Part shown: in pieces, positions 37,790 to 50,339 of the stretch
How positions within the stretch are numbered: the stretch's first letter is position 1
Layout of the letters: the number at the start of each line of letters is the position of its first letter
NCBI GenBank assembly: GCA_963082975.1
Contig: OY720350.1
Span: 46,516,734-46,580,733 of the forward strand
Origin: Labia minor
Lineage: Eukaryota; Arthropoda; Insecta; Dermaptera; Spongiphoridae
Direction of reading: 5' to 3'
Length of the DNA: 64,000 nucleotides
Program-made: the position numbers and the translations under genes
The notes under the pieces: generated by a model
What the model was told of the DNA's origin: nothing
Database searches by the model: none
The model's input: only the letters and a program-made list of their open reading frames with translations

Positions 37790-38150
37790 TCGAGGGCAGG
37801 TAAATAAGTCCGTGACTTTTTGAATTCAACACAGGTTTTTGGATAAATAAATTTTTTTTTCAACATAGTCTCCTTTGAGTTCTATACACTTTCAACGTTT
37901 CTACAATTTTTTATCCCTTACAAAAAATAAGATTTGTCTAGGACATCAACATAGATTTGTTTGAGAGATGATGAGTCAAATCTCTTTCCGCCGAGCCATT
38001 GCTTCAGGTTTGAGAACAAGAAATAGCCAATCGGGGCTAAATCTGGAGAATAGGGCGGATGAGAGAGCAATCCGTATCCGTATTCATAGAAATTCACTTT
38101 TTTACATTTTCACTTGTCCCGGTTGGCGCTCTATTAGGACAGATTTTAGA
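37790..38150 (-). pseudogene. Mariner fragment with one terminal repeat
   Basis: Terminal repeat GAGGGCAGGTAAATAAGTCCGTGAC at 37792, the same family as 2851-3236. On the minus strand 37910-38060 encodes HPPYSPDLAPIGYFLFSNL then LGGKRFDS, typical of mariner transposases. The residue expected to be the third catalytic Asp (APxD) is Gly here. The other end is missing. Confidence 0.8.
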
Positions 38151-38523
38151 AAATATTTTAAAAAGACAAAAATATGACTTCGTCTTTTAGATAATATAAA
38201 ATTAAAAAAAAAATATTTTAAGATCAACAATATTTATTGGATGGTGTGTGCGACTATTTTCATGTTTGATGAAGTTAAATTTATAATGATATTTAAATTC
38301 TATAATATATAAATATTTAAAGTATTTATAGATAATAACTTAATTTGTGTGACTACTAAAATACACTTTTCTAAAAATTCTAAGATTTGACAAGAAAATG
38401 AAATTTTATTGAAAATTCTATGTGTAGTTGTGTAAGAGGATGGAATTTGTGAAATCTCTTCCGGGGGGACAGAAAGATATGCTACGCCACTGTAATACAA
38501 TTTACAAATATAGATTTGATATA

Positions 38524-38636
38524 TCTATATATATAAAAAAAGGTTTTTGTCTGCACATTGCTCAGAATTTAAAAATTTTTGCATATCTTCGCGTTTCATG
38601 ACCTCTAGAATCCAAAAGTGACTTTAGAATTTTTCA

Positions 38637-38668
<32 letters not shown>

Positions 38669-39120
38669 GGTCTGTCTGTCCGGAAAATTACTATTTTATA
38701 GACTCAGAATTGGCTGAACCGATTTCTTTGAAATTACATCACAATATTCTTATATACCCCTAGAGTAACATAGGCTATAAATTTTATTAATATTTAATCA
38801 ATAACCGCAGAAATTAATTTTTTAAAGTTTATATAATTCTCCGTGTTGTTCATTCAAGAGCCTGGCGTGGCCCACTGTCCCTAGCGGAATCATTTCAAAC
38901 AATGAATTATCATAGCGATTCCCAATTAAAGAATTATTATAATATTTCACTTTTTATTTTAAATTCTAATATTCAAATATCAATGCATTTAAATCATTTA
39001 TTCTAAAAGTTCTCATTTTAATTAATTTAATAAAATATTTATTAGATCATATTTTTATCATAAATTATTTTTTATTTAATTGAATATTTCTTCTTTTCTA
39101 TAATATATATAATATAATAA
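38524..39120 (+). mobile_element. Helitron family C, 5' segment C4
   Basis: TCTATATATATAAAAAAAGG start, a long (GTCT)n tract at ~38639-38682, GGCTGAACCGATTTC, then ~400 bp shared with copy C1 (14437-14960). Its own 3' end is not visible before the separate copy C5 begins. Confidence 0.8.
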
Positions 39121-39286
39121 TATATAAATTTTATCATTGAATAATAAAAAAAAATATTATTTAGTATTTTATGAAGTGAAAATATATAAAAATTAAAATA
39201 TGATGATATAAAGTTATTTTAAATTTTTGACATTTTTAAATTGTGTATATTTTTTAAATTTATTAAAATGTTTTTTATTATTATTA

Positions 39287-39604
39287 TCTATATATATAAA
39301 AAAAGGTTTTTGTCTGCACATTGCTCAGAATTTAAAATTTTTTGCAGACCTTTCATGATCTTTGGAAGCCAAAAGTGAGTTTAGAATTTTTTATATTTGT
39401 CTGTCTGACCGAAAAATTTTGACGTTAATTATATCACAGTATTCTTACATATCTCTATGAATGTTTTATGTAATATACTGATTGAAACAAAATGGATGAA
39501 AACCTTTTACTACTGTCAAGCAAATACTATGTACCACTCGGGGGTACAGGGGGCGGAGCCCCCGTCTAGGTGTGAAGAGCGCCGAAGGCGCTCTGAGCAG
39601 CTAG
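39287..39604 (+). mobile_element. Complete short Helitron, copy C5 (318 bp)
   Basis: Canonical non-autonomous Helitron: A/TCTATATATATAAAA at the left; at the right two GC hairpins (GGGGGCGGAGCCCCC and GAGCGCCGAAGGCGCTC), 8 nt, then CTAG/T. It is inserted between A and T without target duplication, as known for Helitrons. Reference copy for family C. Confidence 0.9.
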
Positions 39605-40186
39605 TTCTAATATATTTTAAACATATTTGATTTGATTATTATTTTATATAATCTTACTATTCAATTCACATTTAAATTCAGTTATTAATAATAGAATAGA
39701 AAAGAAAGGATGTTTATCTTAGTTTTATAATTCTTTTTTCACAGCAAAAGATATAGTAAATAAAATTTATTCAATACTTAACTATTCTTAAGAAATTCTC
39801 TTTCTTATTTTACTCTGGTATATTTTTACCTAAGCAGGTCGTTCATTTCAAAATACGTAACCAGTAACTGAGTCATATGGGTAAGTGGGAAGTAATCAAA
39901 GACAAAAATCAAGGTGAGCTTTGCAAACCGACACTGATGGAAAAAAATCATGATTAATTATAAAAGTTAGAAAGAAATATTATATCAAATCTATTATAAA
40001 TTAAAAAATAGCATTTTTAATTAATTATATAGGATGAAGAGATTTTATTGATAAATAAATTTATGGTATAAAAATTTGCCATTAAAATATCAAGAGTTTC
40101 TTAAACTTTTAAAATTGGGTAGAAATTTAAATTTGTTAATAACTTTTAAATAAAGTTATATTCGCTAAATTTCAATTGTATATAGT

Positions 40187-40298
40187 TTATAAATTAAAAC
40201 AAATTACAATTTTTAAGTCTGTTAAATCCTTCACATTTCTGACATAAGCTCCATCTTGTCCAGTCGATTCTTCCTCCTCAACCGAACTCTTTGTTGTC
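40187..40298 (-). CDS. Candidate 3'-terminal exon of an unknown gene
   Basis: On the minus strand, TTTTCATAAGTAG/GACAAC gives an acceptor, followed by 37 open codons to TAA with coding-like composition (SSVEEEESTGQDGAYVRNV). Two further acceptor-preceded short frames lie upstream on the same strand: 40816-40902 (IDMYECLGCKNPP) and 40696-40740 (RFRVLIPGNIRRPE), each also ending in stop. They cannot all be joined as they stand. No homology recognised. Confidence 0.25.
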
Positions 40299-41365
40299 CT
40301 ACTTATGAAAAAATGTTAAATGAAGAAAAAAGAAGAATTAGTAACTCCTAGCAACCAAAATAAAACAAATTATTGTAATATTATAAATTAAAAGAAAGAC
40401 AAATTAACAAAATTTGAAGAATTAAGTTCAAAAAATTTATTTAATAATATTTGTTTTATTTGTTTTATCTATTGGTTTGTTGTTATTTTATTAATTGGTG
40501 ATAGTAGATATATATATATATCTGGATAGTCTCAACACTAGTCACTATCTATTCCATGATATATATACCCAATAAATATTTATAAACAGATGACCTCATC
40601 TTATTTACCTTGAAATTATGATTTAAATAATACAAACCCGATATTCAAAAATAATTTATAAGATTCTATATAATTAAAAAAAAACAATTGAATATTTATT
40701 CAGGTCTCCTAATATTCCCTGGAATTAGCACTCTAAACCTCTGCATTTGAAATATAAAATAAAAAAAAAATTAATCTTAAATAAATATTTACAAATTGGG
40801 CCTTAGTATATTAAATCATTTTAGGATGAATTGTATTTTTTGGATCAAACTGAAAGTTGGAGGGTTTTTACAGCCGAGACATTCATACATGTCGATTAAT
40901 ACCTAGTTAAAAAAGGGCTAATAATTTTTATAATTTCTGTAGAGTATTTCTATTATTCAACATTGCTAGATTCTACTTTAATGCTTTTTTCAAAGATCCA
41001 CAGAATAGAAGTCAGGCAGAAAATTCAAATAATGCGACTGAAATGCGCATAAAGTAAATACGTATATCAATAAACGTGAAAATTCTCATCCAGTGATTAA
41101 TTAAAAATTATTATTATAAAGTTTTAGATTTTCTAATTAATTTTTGTTTTCATAACTTAGTTCTTATATTTAAAAAATTAAATATTTCCTTTTCACTCTC
41201 ATCTTTTTAAAAACTACCTAACTTTTATAACACTATTTTAAAAAATAATATCATATCAAACCTTATTATTTATTATTTCAAAATTGTATTTAAATCTTAT
41301 AATAATACAATAGTAATTTTTTTATTTTTAATAAATAATTTTAATTATTATTAATTATTAATAAA

Positions 41366-42202
41366 ATGCTCCAGGAAAGTCTAAACCAATTAAGGTCTTA
41401 GCTTGAGAAATGGAGGATAGCAGTAAACGAAGACAAATCTGCACACTTGACTTTTACTTTGAATAGACAAACCTGTCTCGGCGTAAATTTAGACAAACCC
41501 ATTCCGGTTAAAAGTACTGTAGAGTATCTCGGAATGCACCTTGACAGACACCTAACCTGGGAGATGCATATCAAGTCAAAAAAGAAACAACTGAGACTTA
41601 AACTTAACAAATTATACTGGCTGCTCCGACAAAAATCTCAACTGACGATTGACAATAAACTTCTTATCTACAAAATGATCCTGAAACCCATTTTGTGGGG
41701 AACCGCTAGCAAATCCAAGAGAGACCAAATTCAGCGGTTTCAAAACAAAATTTTTAGACTAATAGTCGGTGCTCCTTGGTATGTCCCTAACAGTCTGATT
41801 CATAGGGTCCTGGGAATAGATACAGTAGATATGGGAATTAAAAATTACAGCCTTCGCTACAAAGAGAGACTCCTTAAACACCCTAATCCCAAACCCCGAC
41901 AACTATTAGCCACTTAAGGACAATTGAGACGACTCAAAAGACTCAAACCCCATGACTTGACAAGAGACATTAATAAATAGACCCGGCGATGGTGTACTTA
42001 CAGGAATTAACCTTCCGTTTAATAATTCAGTGACATTCCTCCTATACTATTTCCACACTTCCAATGATTCACTTTCCTTAACCTCCTCTTTATTTTCCTT
42101 TGACCTCCCCTCCCCATTTATTAATCTTTGCATTATTGTAAACCATGTATTATTGCCTTCGGGCAGATGTACAAAGTTAAATGGATGTCCAATAAAAAAA
42201 AA
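41366..42202 (+). pseudogene. 5'-truncated Jockey-like non-LTR retrotransposon
   Basis: The frame 41447-41917 matches the C-terminal third of Jockey-clade reverse transcriptases: VEYLGMHLDRHLTWEMHI, LLIYKMILKPILWGTAS, IQRFQNKIFRLIVGAPWYV. It is preceded by LEKWRIAVNEDKSAHL, in frame after a stop. A 3' UTR of ~280 bp follows, ending TGGATGTCCAATAAAAAAAAA at ~42.2 kb, the expected poly-A end. 5' truncation is usual for these elements. Confidence 0.88.
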
Positions 42203-42601
42203 ATAATAATTTGTGATATAGTAAGAATTTCTGTTCCTGATTAATTAATTAGAAATCCTGAATGCTCTCTCTGTTCTTAGCCTCTTAAGAAATACACTTA
42301 ATCAGTTAAACATATGACCTCTTTTTGTACAATTTTATAATATATCTTATTTTGTCTATATGTGAATATAATATTTAATATCTAAAAACAAATTTATAAA
42401 CAACAATTTTTAGTAAGAGGAGGAATTTGTTTTGTTTTTTGAAAAAGGTTGTAAGTTGCAAGGAAAAAAACAATAATTATTTATTATAAATATACATATT
42501 TATTTTAAAATTATTCTTTAAAAACATCACTTATGGCTTATAGAGTGAAGCTTGAATACTTTTTTAATTATTATCCCAGTGATTGCCAGCCAAAGTATTA
42601 A

Positions 42602-43014
42602 CAAATTAATTCCGGTACTTTCAGCGATTCGATCAAGCTGAAATTCTATATATATAGCAGTTTTATACAATTTTTAATTATGTGAAAAACTATCAAACAT
42701 ATATCTTTATTTTTATGGTCAGTTTAGAAGAAAAAAAATCAAAACGTGGTAGGTAATGACCCTCTTCCGGTTGAGCTACATTTCTCAAAAGTTGATAGAA
42801 AACTACGAATTTTGAATAATGCCCCTGTACCAAATTTCATTAATCTAACTTAAACCGCTTTTGCGTAATCTTGTCTACACACACACACACACACACAAAC
42901 ATTTTTCTAAACCTTAGTGAAATTGACTCAGGGACCTTCAAAACGTATAAAAACATCAAAATTTCGACATCGAAAATTTTCGTGATCGCAAGACTATTTC
43001 TGGCGAGATGAAGG
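42602..43014 (-). repeat. Family-A copy A6, 5'-truncated
   Basis: Runs from AATTAATTCCGGTAC through (CA)n at 42870-42897 to CGAAAATTTTCG and ATTTCTGGCGAGAT; the terminal hairpin has partly decayed. Truncated at nearly the same internal point as copy A5. Confidence 0.87.
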
Positions 43015-44420
43015 TATCATTATTATTTATTGAATTGTTATATAAAACTATAAATTATGTTGATATAAAATAGAAATAAATTAGTAAAAATATGTTCATC
43101 ATCATAATTGAAACATTTTAATTAATGATTAATTTCAATTTTTGGATTATTTTTTTTACGAATGACCCCAACATGGCAATGCTGATATTTAAAAATATTT
43201 TATAACTTTTATTCATTTTAGGCTTATTTATAGATAGGATAGTAAAAATATAATAAATTAAAAGCAAAATTGAAAAATATTCTTATTATTCTCAATATAC
43301 ATATAATTTATAGATTTATTTTTACCTCATTTGATGTAAATTACCCCGGTTCTTTGAATAAAGCCTTACATGGACAATTTATTATTAATTTTTTCTTTCA
43401 AATAAAGAAATATTTTTCCAAAAAATCGTCTGCAGATAAATTTGGTTGATTTTCAAATATGTATAGATATAGATATAGTTGTCATTATTAATCAGCCGGA
43501 AACTCTTTTAGAATTATTTTCTAGGTAGTTACATTGTTATATAAGAATTAATAAGTTTTCATAAGAATTTATAGAATTCTAATTTTATACGTTTTTTAAA
43601 ATTTAGATTAAAAATTATACAATAATTGTATTTAAATATAAGTATTTGTAAAATAAATAAATTAGAACAAAAAGTTGATTTTTTTATTTTATATTTATAT
43701 TCTAGATAAAAGTAAATATTAAATAACAGTAAATTGTACACTGTCTTCTCCCTACTACTTCACCCAGATATCTTATTGCGAAGAGATATTAATATTCTAT
43801 ATATTTAATATGCTACAATATTTAAATTTACACTTTAAGCAAAGAACTCAAGTAATGGTTCAGATGTTGTCGTTTGTTACATTGTGAGAAGAAAGCCTTT
43901 TGAAATATTCAAGGATTGGATTTAAGTTTTTGACAGGTCCTGATTTTAAGCGTTAAAGGATTTATTTAAGATTCAAGAGTGGAAAAGAGTACAGGATTCT
44001 CTGTCTTTTACAAGTTCGCTAGAAAAACGAGTTCATTGAAAACAACATCATACAACTGTCTCGAATTTAATTAATTTAGAAATATTTAAATTAAAAGTGC
44101 ATCTAATACATATTAATTATGATACCACATATTTTATACTTTATCCTTAATAAGAAATTAATTAACAAGACAAAAGATATATATTTGGAAGAAGTCAAGG
44201 ACTAGAAAAGATACTCCCTCTATTTCTCTCTCTCTCTCTCTCTCTCGCTATTCTGAGAAACATTTTTGACCTCATATGAAAATCGTGATGGATTTTTATA
44301 GGTACAGAAAAAAACTATTATTACTTAATTTGAAGGATCTTCTTCATGATTTTCGTGACTTTATATCCAAACACGAGTAAATTAAAATCATATAGTAATT
44401 CTTCGAGTTCTGTTCTTTTA
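43015..44420. other. Intergenic, no gene seen
   Basis: AT-rich with a (TC)n tract at 44222-44246. No coding or mobile-element signal recognised. Confidence 0.5.
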
Positions 44421-44423
44421 AAA

Positions 44424-44957
44424 TTGAGTGGAAACTTAACTTGCTGATTTACCGCCATTGGGTGAGCTTTAGCCGGTAGAGTGTGGACAGAATCATTCGA
44501 AAGAGGGCTTCGCGAAGTTTTTAACCGTTATTCTTTAGTTACGAAGGCAACAGAACGCCGTAGACCAGTACTTTGTGGAATCACTTCCTTGGACGACTAA
44601 TCTCTTTGAGAAGCGATATTAAATGGTCACTGCGTATGCTCGAATTAGCCATTTGCGATTTTTTTATGGGGCTGTTAAGTCCAGTATGTATACCGATCGC
44701 TCAAGGGCTCCTGCTGAATATAAAAATATTATTCGTCAAGCCGTGGCAAGTATGTTGGCCACCAACATACCGGTTGCTATGTTGGAAAGAATCTCTCAAA
44801 TAAAATCAGAGCATTGCTAATGAGGGGCGTCACCTCACCGATGAAATAAAATTTTCAAAGTTGTAGAATAAGAGTCTATAAGAAATAAACCAATAACTAT
44901 AACCTATTCTGTTTTATTAATTCTCTAAATCGGCAAGTTAAGTTTTCCCACCCTGTA
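44424..44957 (+). mobile_element. Deleted Tc1/mariner-type transposon with inverted ends
   Basis: Left end GTGGAAACTTAACTTGCTGATTTA is matched by the inverse of the right end (GGCAAGTTAAGTTTTCCCACCCTG). The + strand at 44620-44820 keeps a transposase tail: HLRFFYGAVKSSMYTDRS then VAMLERISQ, resembling the DFFLWGxVKxxVY...LER ending of IS630-Tc1-mariner transposases. The N-terminal and catalytic parts are missing. Confidence 0.7.
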
Positions 44958-45350
44958 TAACATTTAAGTTTGTTTTTTTGTAATCAGATTTCTATTAACT
45001 GAGACAATACGATAATATATTTATAATATATTCAACAAATCACTGCTATACAAAGTTCAAAGTTATTCAATATTAAAAAAAAACTTTTTAATTTGATTTT
45101 TTATTTTTTAGAAAGAATAAACTCAAAACTGTTTCCATTTTTAAGATCTTATAAGCCAATAGAAGATGATGCTGATGATGACGCAACAATCGAAATGCGC
45201 ATAAAACAAATATATCAATAAACTTGAAACTTCACTTAATTACAAGTTATTTTTATTAATTTGTTATATTATCAAGTTTAATTTTAGTTGACTTAACCTA
45301 TTCAAATGGGACCACAGTGCACATGTTTTAAGCTATTAAAGTAAATAAGC

Positions 45351-45969
45351 TGGAGTGTCTCCACTCGACTATCTCGCAATTTGAATTGGATTAAATAACA
45401 TAATATATTATATTTAAATTAAATTTAATTAATTATAAATTATAAATAATAAATATTAAACCAGCGCATGTTTGGTTTTTTATTGATGGGACCATGGCAC
45501 GTGTTGGCGCGTGAGATTTGCAGTGTTAAAAAATTAATTCTGGTACTTTCAGCAATTCAATCAAGCTGAAATTCTATATATAGCAGTTTTATACAATTAT
45601 TAATCATGTGAAAAATTATCAAACATATATCTTTATTTTTACGGTCACTTTAGAGGAAAAAAAATCAAAACGTTGTAGGTAATGACCCTCTTCCGGTTGA
45701 GCTACATTTCTCAAAAGTTGATAGAAAACTATGAATTTTGAATAATGCTCATGTACCAAATTGCATCATTCTAGCTCAAACCGTTTTTGCGTAATCTTGC
45801 CTACATACATACACACACACATACATACACATACACACATACACACACACACAGACATTTTTCTCAACCTTAGTGAAAATGATTCAGGAACCTTCAAAAC
45901 GTATAAAAACATCAAAATCCCAACATCGAAAATTTTCGTGATCGCAATACTATCTCTGGCGAGATAGTA
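45351..45969 (-). repeat. Family-A copy A7, essentially full length
   Basis: CTGGAGTGTCTCCACTCG start, GCATGTTTGG and CACGTGTTGGCGCGTG blocks, expanded ACAC/ACAT microsatellite at 45808-45853, CGAAAATTTTCG, and a perfect terminal hairpin ACTATCTC-TGGC-GAGATAGT (45949-45968). Confidence 0.9.
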
Positions 45970-48058
45970 AAAACAGCACTGAATTTATTATATACCGTAT
46001 AATTTTCTTAAAAATATGATTTCATTCACTTTTTACGAACTAAAATAATTCAACTCGGATAAAGTGAATTTATATGGATAAAAAAATGTTTTCTTTCAAT
46101 TCCTATTATTTTTATTTAATTTCATCTAAATATTTTTTTTTTATCATTTGTTTTTACTTATAGGAAAACTTTCATCAATACTAATAGATGAAAAATTCTA
46201 TGAAATTGAGATGTTTGAAATATACTTTTACTTTTAGAATTAAATCTAGAGTGAATTGATAAATAAGAGAGAGTGAATTTTTCATCTCTGATTTGATATG
46301 CGAATGAAAAATGTAAAAAAAAAAAAATGACTCGAAGTGAGTTGAAATGGGAGAGGGTTTTTCTTCTGTTGGCATACCTCCTAATATAGAAGAAACGCGA
46401 ATTCATTTGTGAATGTAGGAGTGTGGAAGCAATGCCCCACTCACAACCATTTTATCGTCCAATAACAGTTAGAAATTAACAAAGTGGCAAAACCTTTTAA
46501 ATTCCTAATTGAAAAGAAGAATGCAAACGAATTGTGGCTTAACACATTAAATTAATACAAAAATTATTACAGATTATTTTAATTCGAAAGAAAATATATA
46601 TTTTATTTTTTGCATTCATATTTTTCATAGAAAAATTAAAAAGAAATTATTCATTATTTTATGATATTAAAAATAAATCTGGCAAGTACGACTCTTACTA
46701 ATAAAAGCGCTGTTAGTATGCAAGATGGATATTTTTTTTTATAAAATTCCAATCAAAACTATTAATTAAATAGATAATTTTTAAAAAGTAAAACTATTCA
46801 ATAAAAAAAGAAAATTTTTTTATATGGAGAAACAATTGATGACAATTTCTCCTATTAATTAAGATGAATTTTAAATTCTGTTGATTTTTATCAATCAAAA
46901 ATTACAATAAACGGTTTATTTACAAAATTTCTCCTATTTGACCTTCTCATTGTAATAAAATGCATTTGGAAAGCCTTCTGTTTCCATTTAGGGCTTAATT
47001 TCCGTCATCATCAAAAAGTACTGATAAAATTTATTGGAAAATCGTAATAAATAACAGAAGAGAAAATGTTTAATTTATCGATAGCTGTGCATATATTAAT
47101 AAACATCAGATATTTTTAATTTAAAGTATATGGTGGGGATAATTCCATTTCATGGCTTGAAAACTTGTTACCTTTTAAGGAAACTCGAAGACTCCTCCCG
47201 CAACGGCGTCTTTCTCTTTGAAACTGTCACTTCGGCCAGGATAAATGATCATCGGCGACGGGTGAAATCGTAAAACGATATTCTTCTTCATCGTCTTCTC
47301 TGTATAGTGAAAAGTGGATTAAAGGACTGGATAGAAGATAAATCATATAAATACTTGGAATTCATTTGAGGGATGAATTGATCATAGGACAATCAATGAA
47401 ATTGATATCTATGAAAAATATCACATGTTTTATAATATATTCATGAGTATTCAATGAATAAAAGTAACGTTTTTGATGAAAATATATTGATAAATGATAA
47501 GAGGAAAAAGATATATACAAACATTATAAAGTGTCATTCAATCACGAATGTATTGAAAAGAGGAAATAAACTAATCATTTGCAAATTTATATATAAAAAA
47601 ATAATAAATAAATAAATAAAAAATTGACTTTGAGAAAATAAGTTGTCATTTGTTCTTTCATAGATGCCAATTATAATTTATGGAGAAAGCTAGAAAATGT
47701 TTACCATAAAAGACGATTTATTATACATTGTAAATTCATCTTTTTGACACTTTCTTAAATGATAGATTAAATGATAGATTAAATTCAAATATTGTAAAAA
47801 AAAATTATTTTCTTACAAGATTGTATTTCATTTTTAAATATATATAATTAATTTATAGTTAAATAATAAATTAAATTAATTCTATAAAAAAATATTGTAA
47901 TTATTTGGTTATGTCAATTAATACTCTTAAAGATTTTTGTCTAAGCATAAATTATTTTATAAACTCCAAAATTTGTATCAATCACTTTTTTTATTTTTCA
48001 AACTTTTTCAAATTAATTCTTATCATTTTTCTTATTAGAAAATATTTTTAATATAAAT
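45970..48058. other. Intergenic; mostly AT-rich
   Basis: No gene beyond the GC-richer block at 47172-47299. A poly-A tract at 46315-46327 and diverse short AT repeats. Confidence 0.45.
47172..47299 (-). other. GC-richer block, possible exon on minus strand
   Basis: Minus strand: acceptor-like CTATACAG/ before 47299, a frame of 41 codons (KEKDAVAGGVFEFP before the stop at 47175-47177), and AAG/GTAACA donor-like sequence at 47171. An alternative frame reads EDDEEEYRFTISPVADD to a TGA. The base composition is exon-like against the AT background, but no frame crosses the whole block, so a UTR or terminal exon is more likely than an internal coding exon. Confidence 0.3.
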
Positions 48059-48657
48059 AAGTTGACCTCTGGCCAGGTCCGAACCGACCGACGGTTTGAA
48101 GTAAATTAATTTCCAGCTACAGAAACAATTTCAAATAATTTTAATATATCTATTAATGTAATAAAAAACAGATATGGATAGAACATAAATATTTTTAATT
48201 TTATTTTATTTATAATATATATGTGAGACCAGGCTGTGACGTCATATAATTTTAAATTAAGAAAAAAACTAATAAAAATGATTTTTCTTGAGGATAAAAC
48301 CAATACAAAGTGCATGATTCGTGGTGATATGTAAAAAATCTCCTCATGTTAAATTTGGTGTGAAAATAACCCTTCCCTCCCTATCGTCGATCGCTAATAC
48401 TACCACTTCCAGTTTCCGGAATTGCACCAAAAGTTGACCAATTCATCCCACTGATGCATTAAGTAAATACCAAATTTCATCAAAATCCGTTCAGCCGTTC
48501 AGGCTGTACACATCTATACGGACGGACGGACGGACAGACATCATGCTAAAAATACATTTTTCTGTTAAGAAAATGCATGATTCGTGGAGATATGTAAAAA
48601 TCTCCACATGTGAAATTTGGTGTAAAAACAATATCTCCCTTACTATCGTCGGTCGGT
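48059..48657 (-). repeat. Family-B copy B4
   Basis: Reverse complement of a full-length B element, from the terminal hairpin side (AAGTTGACCTCTGGCCAGGTC) to CTATCGTCGGTCGGTAA. One of the two TGACGTCA sites, with the 20 bp between them, is missing here (single site 48237-48244). Confidence 0.88.
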
Positions 48658-48659
48658 AA

Positions 48660-49338
48660 AAACAAATTTAATCTACTTTTTAAATAAATTAAAATTATGC
48701 CATGAAACAACATTTCAATTCATTTTGTTAATTTGACAAAAAGACTATCCAATAGTAATTTTTTTACCTCTAAGTATAGTTATAGTATGAGATGGTAGGT
48801 TGAACTTCAAAGTTCCCTACAGATAAATATCATAGACAAAGAATTTATGAGAAATAATTCAATATAATTTTTTTCCAACTATTTATATTATACATATAAT
48901 ATAAATTTGTTCTAACACTAAATTAAAAATATAAAATGTGTGAAAATTAGTCATAATTTAAATTTTATTCTAATTAATTCATTAATGATGATTTGAAGTA
49001 AAAATTGTGAATTTTAGTACTGAAACAATTTTTTTTTTTATAATATCCTGATAATTGTTTTATATTTTAAATGATTAAATCACTTAATGTTCCAAAACTT
49101 TGCCTCTTATATTAATTAAATACCGTTTTATGTAAATAAGATTTTAAGTTGAGGCGTAAAATTAACAAAGTTTAAATCTCTAATATCTTAAAGTAAAACA
49201 GTGTAGTATATTTATATTTGTTTCTTTTAAAATTTAAGTATATTTAAAATTATGATTTTATAAATTGATGACAAGATAAATGAGATAGTAGAATCAGTTA
49301 ATAACTTGTAATATGATAATATAGATTTGTATAATTAA

Positions 49339-49369
<31 letters not shown>

Positions 49370-50338
49370 GGGTATTCATTTTTTAATATCTTAATATTAT
49401 AAAACATGTATATGTAAATAAGTAGTGATTTAAAATTTGCCTTTGGAAAAATAGAGGAACTTTAAATTAAGCGAGAATTTATGAATATAATAATCTGATA
49501 TATATTTAAAATTGAATGAAATATAAAAAATATATTTATAATGTATATAGAGTGCAAGAGTTTATAGAGCAGATAGGAAGAAATAGTACTGAAGCCCCAC
49601 ACCTATAAAATAACTAAAATAAATGTATGAAATTATGAATTATCTGTATTAAAAAAGGAATATACATATTACTTGTAAATTAATTTAATTGAAAATATAA
49701 TTACTTTAAAATAAATAATTGTTTTACTTTAATTATGATAGACGTTGCAATTAAAACTTTTTTTTATAGGAAGACAAAATCATTTAATGAAGATTTAATT
49801 TCTATACAATTTATAAAAATATTGGTAATTAAAATAAATTAGAAGAAAATAAAAAGAAGAGAAACATAAGTTTTAATAATAAAAGATGTAATTTTTAATA
49901 AAACAACAATTTACAAAATTGAAAAATGAAGTTACCTGTTAAATTAAATAAATAAAGTTTAAATAAAATTTATATTTACTTTGTGAAGTTGTGTAGTTTT
50001 TCTTTCTTAGAGCGATATAAATTTGACTATATGAAAGTTGAATATAATTTTAAGAAAATAAAAAGAGAAAAATAATCCAGAAGTCATATTATTATTACGT
50101 TACAATTATCACATTCTTTCAGACTTTTCATCTTGAAATTAAAATTACTTAATTATTTTTTTATTTTTAATAATTGAAAAATTTATTTCATTACTCACTT
50201 CACTATACTTCAAAAGTTAATACAATATTATATTCCTTGGATTTTCAGCCAAAATTAATTTTATCGCTTTATATAATTCCAAACAACTTATATAAACAAA
50301 TGGACTGTCTAGAAAATAAAAAGTAATTTCATTTATTT
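48660..50338. other. Intergenic, no gene seen
   Basis: AT-rich, (AT)n at 49338-49363. No coding frame or transposon end recognised. Confidence 0.5.
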
Positions 50339-50339
50339 A

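Noticed and set aside
46158-46406. Overlapping minus-strand ORFs of 64 and 82 codons
   Set aside because: Two frames open over the same low-complexity stretch (poly-A tract), no family resemblance.
48106-48315. 69-codon minus-strand ORF and the similar + ORF at 58904-59104
   Set aside because: Both are readings of family-B repeats, not genes.
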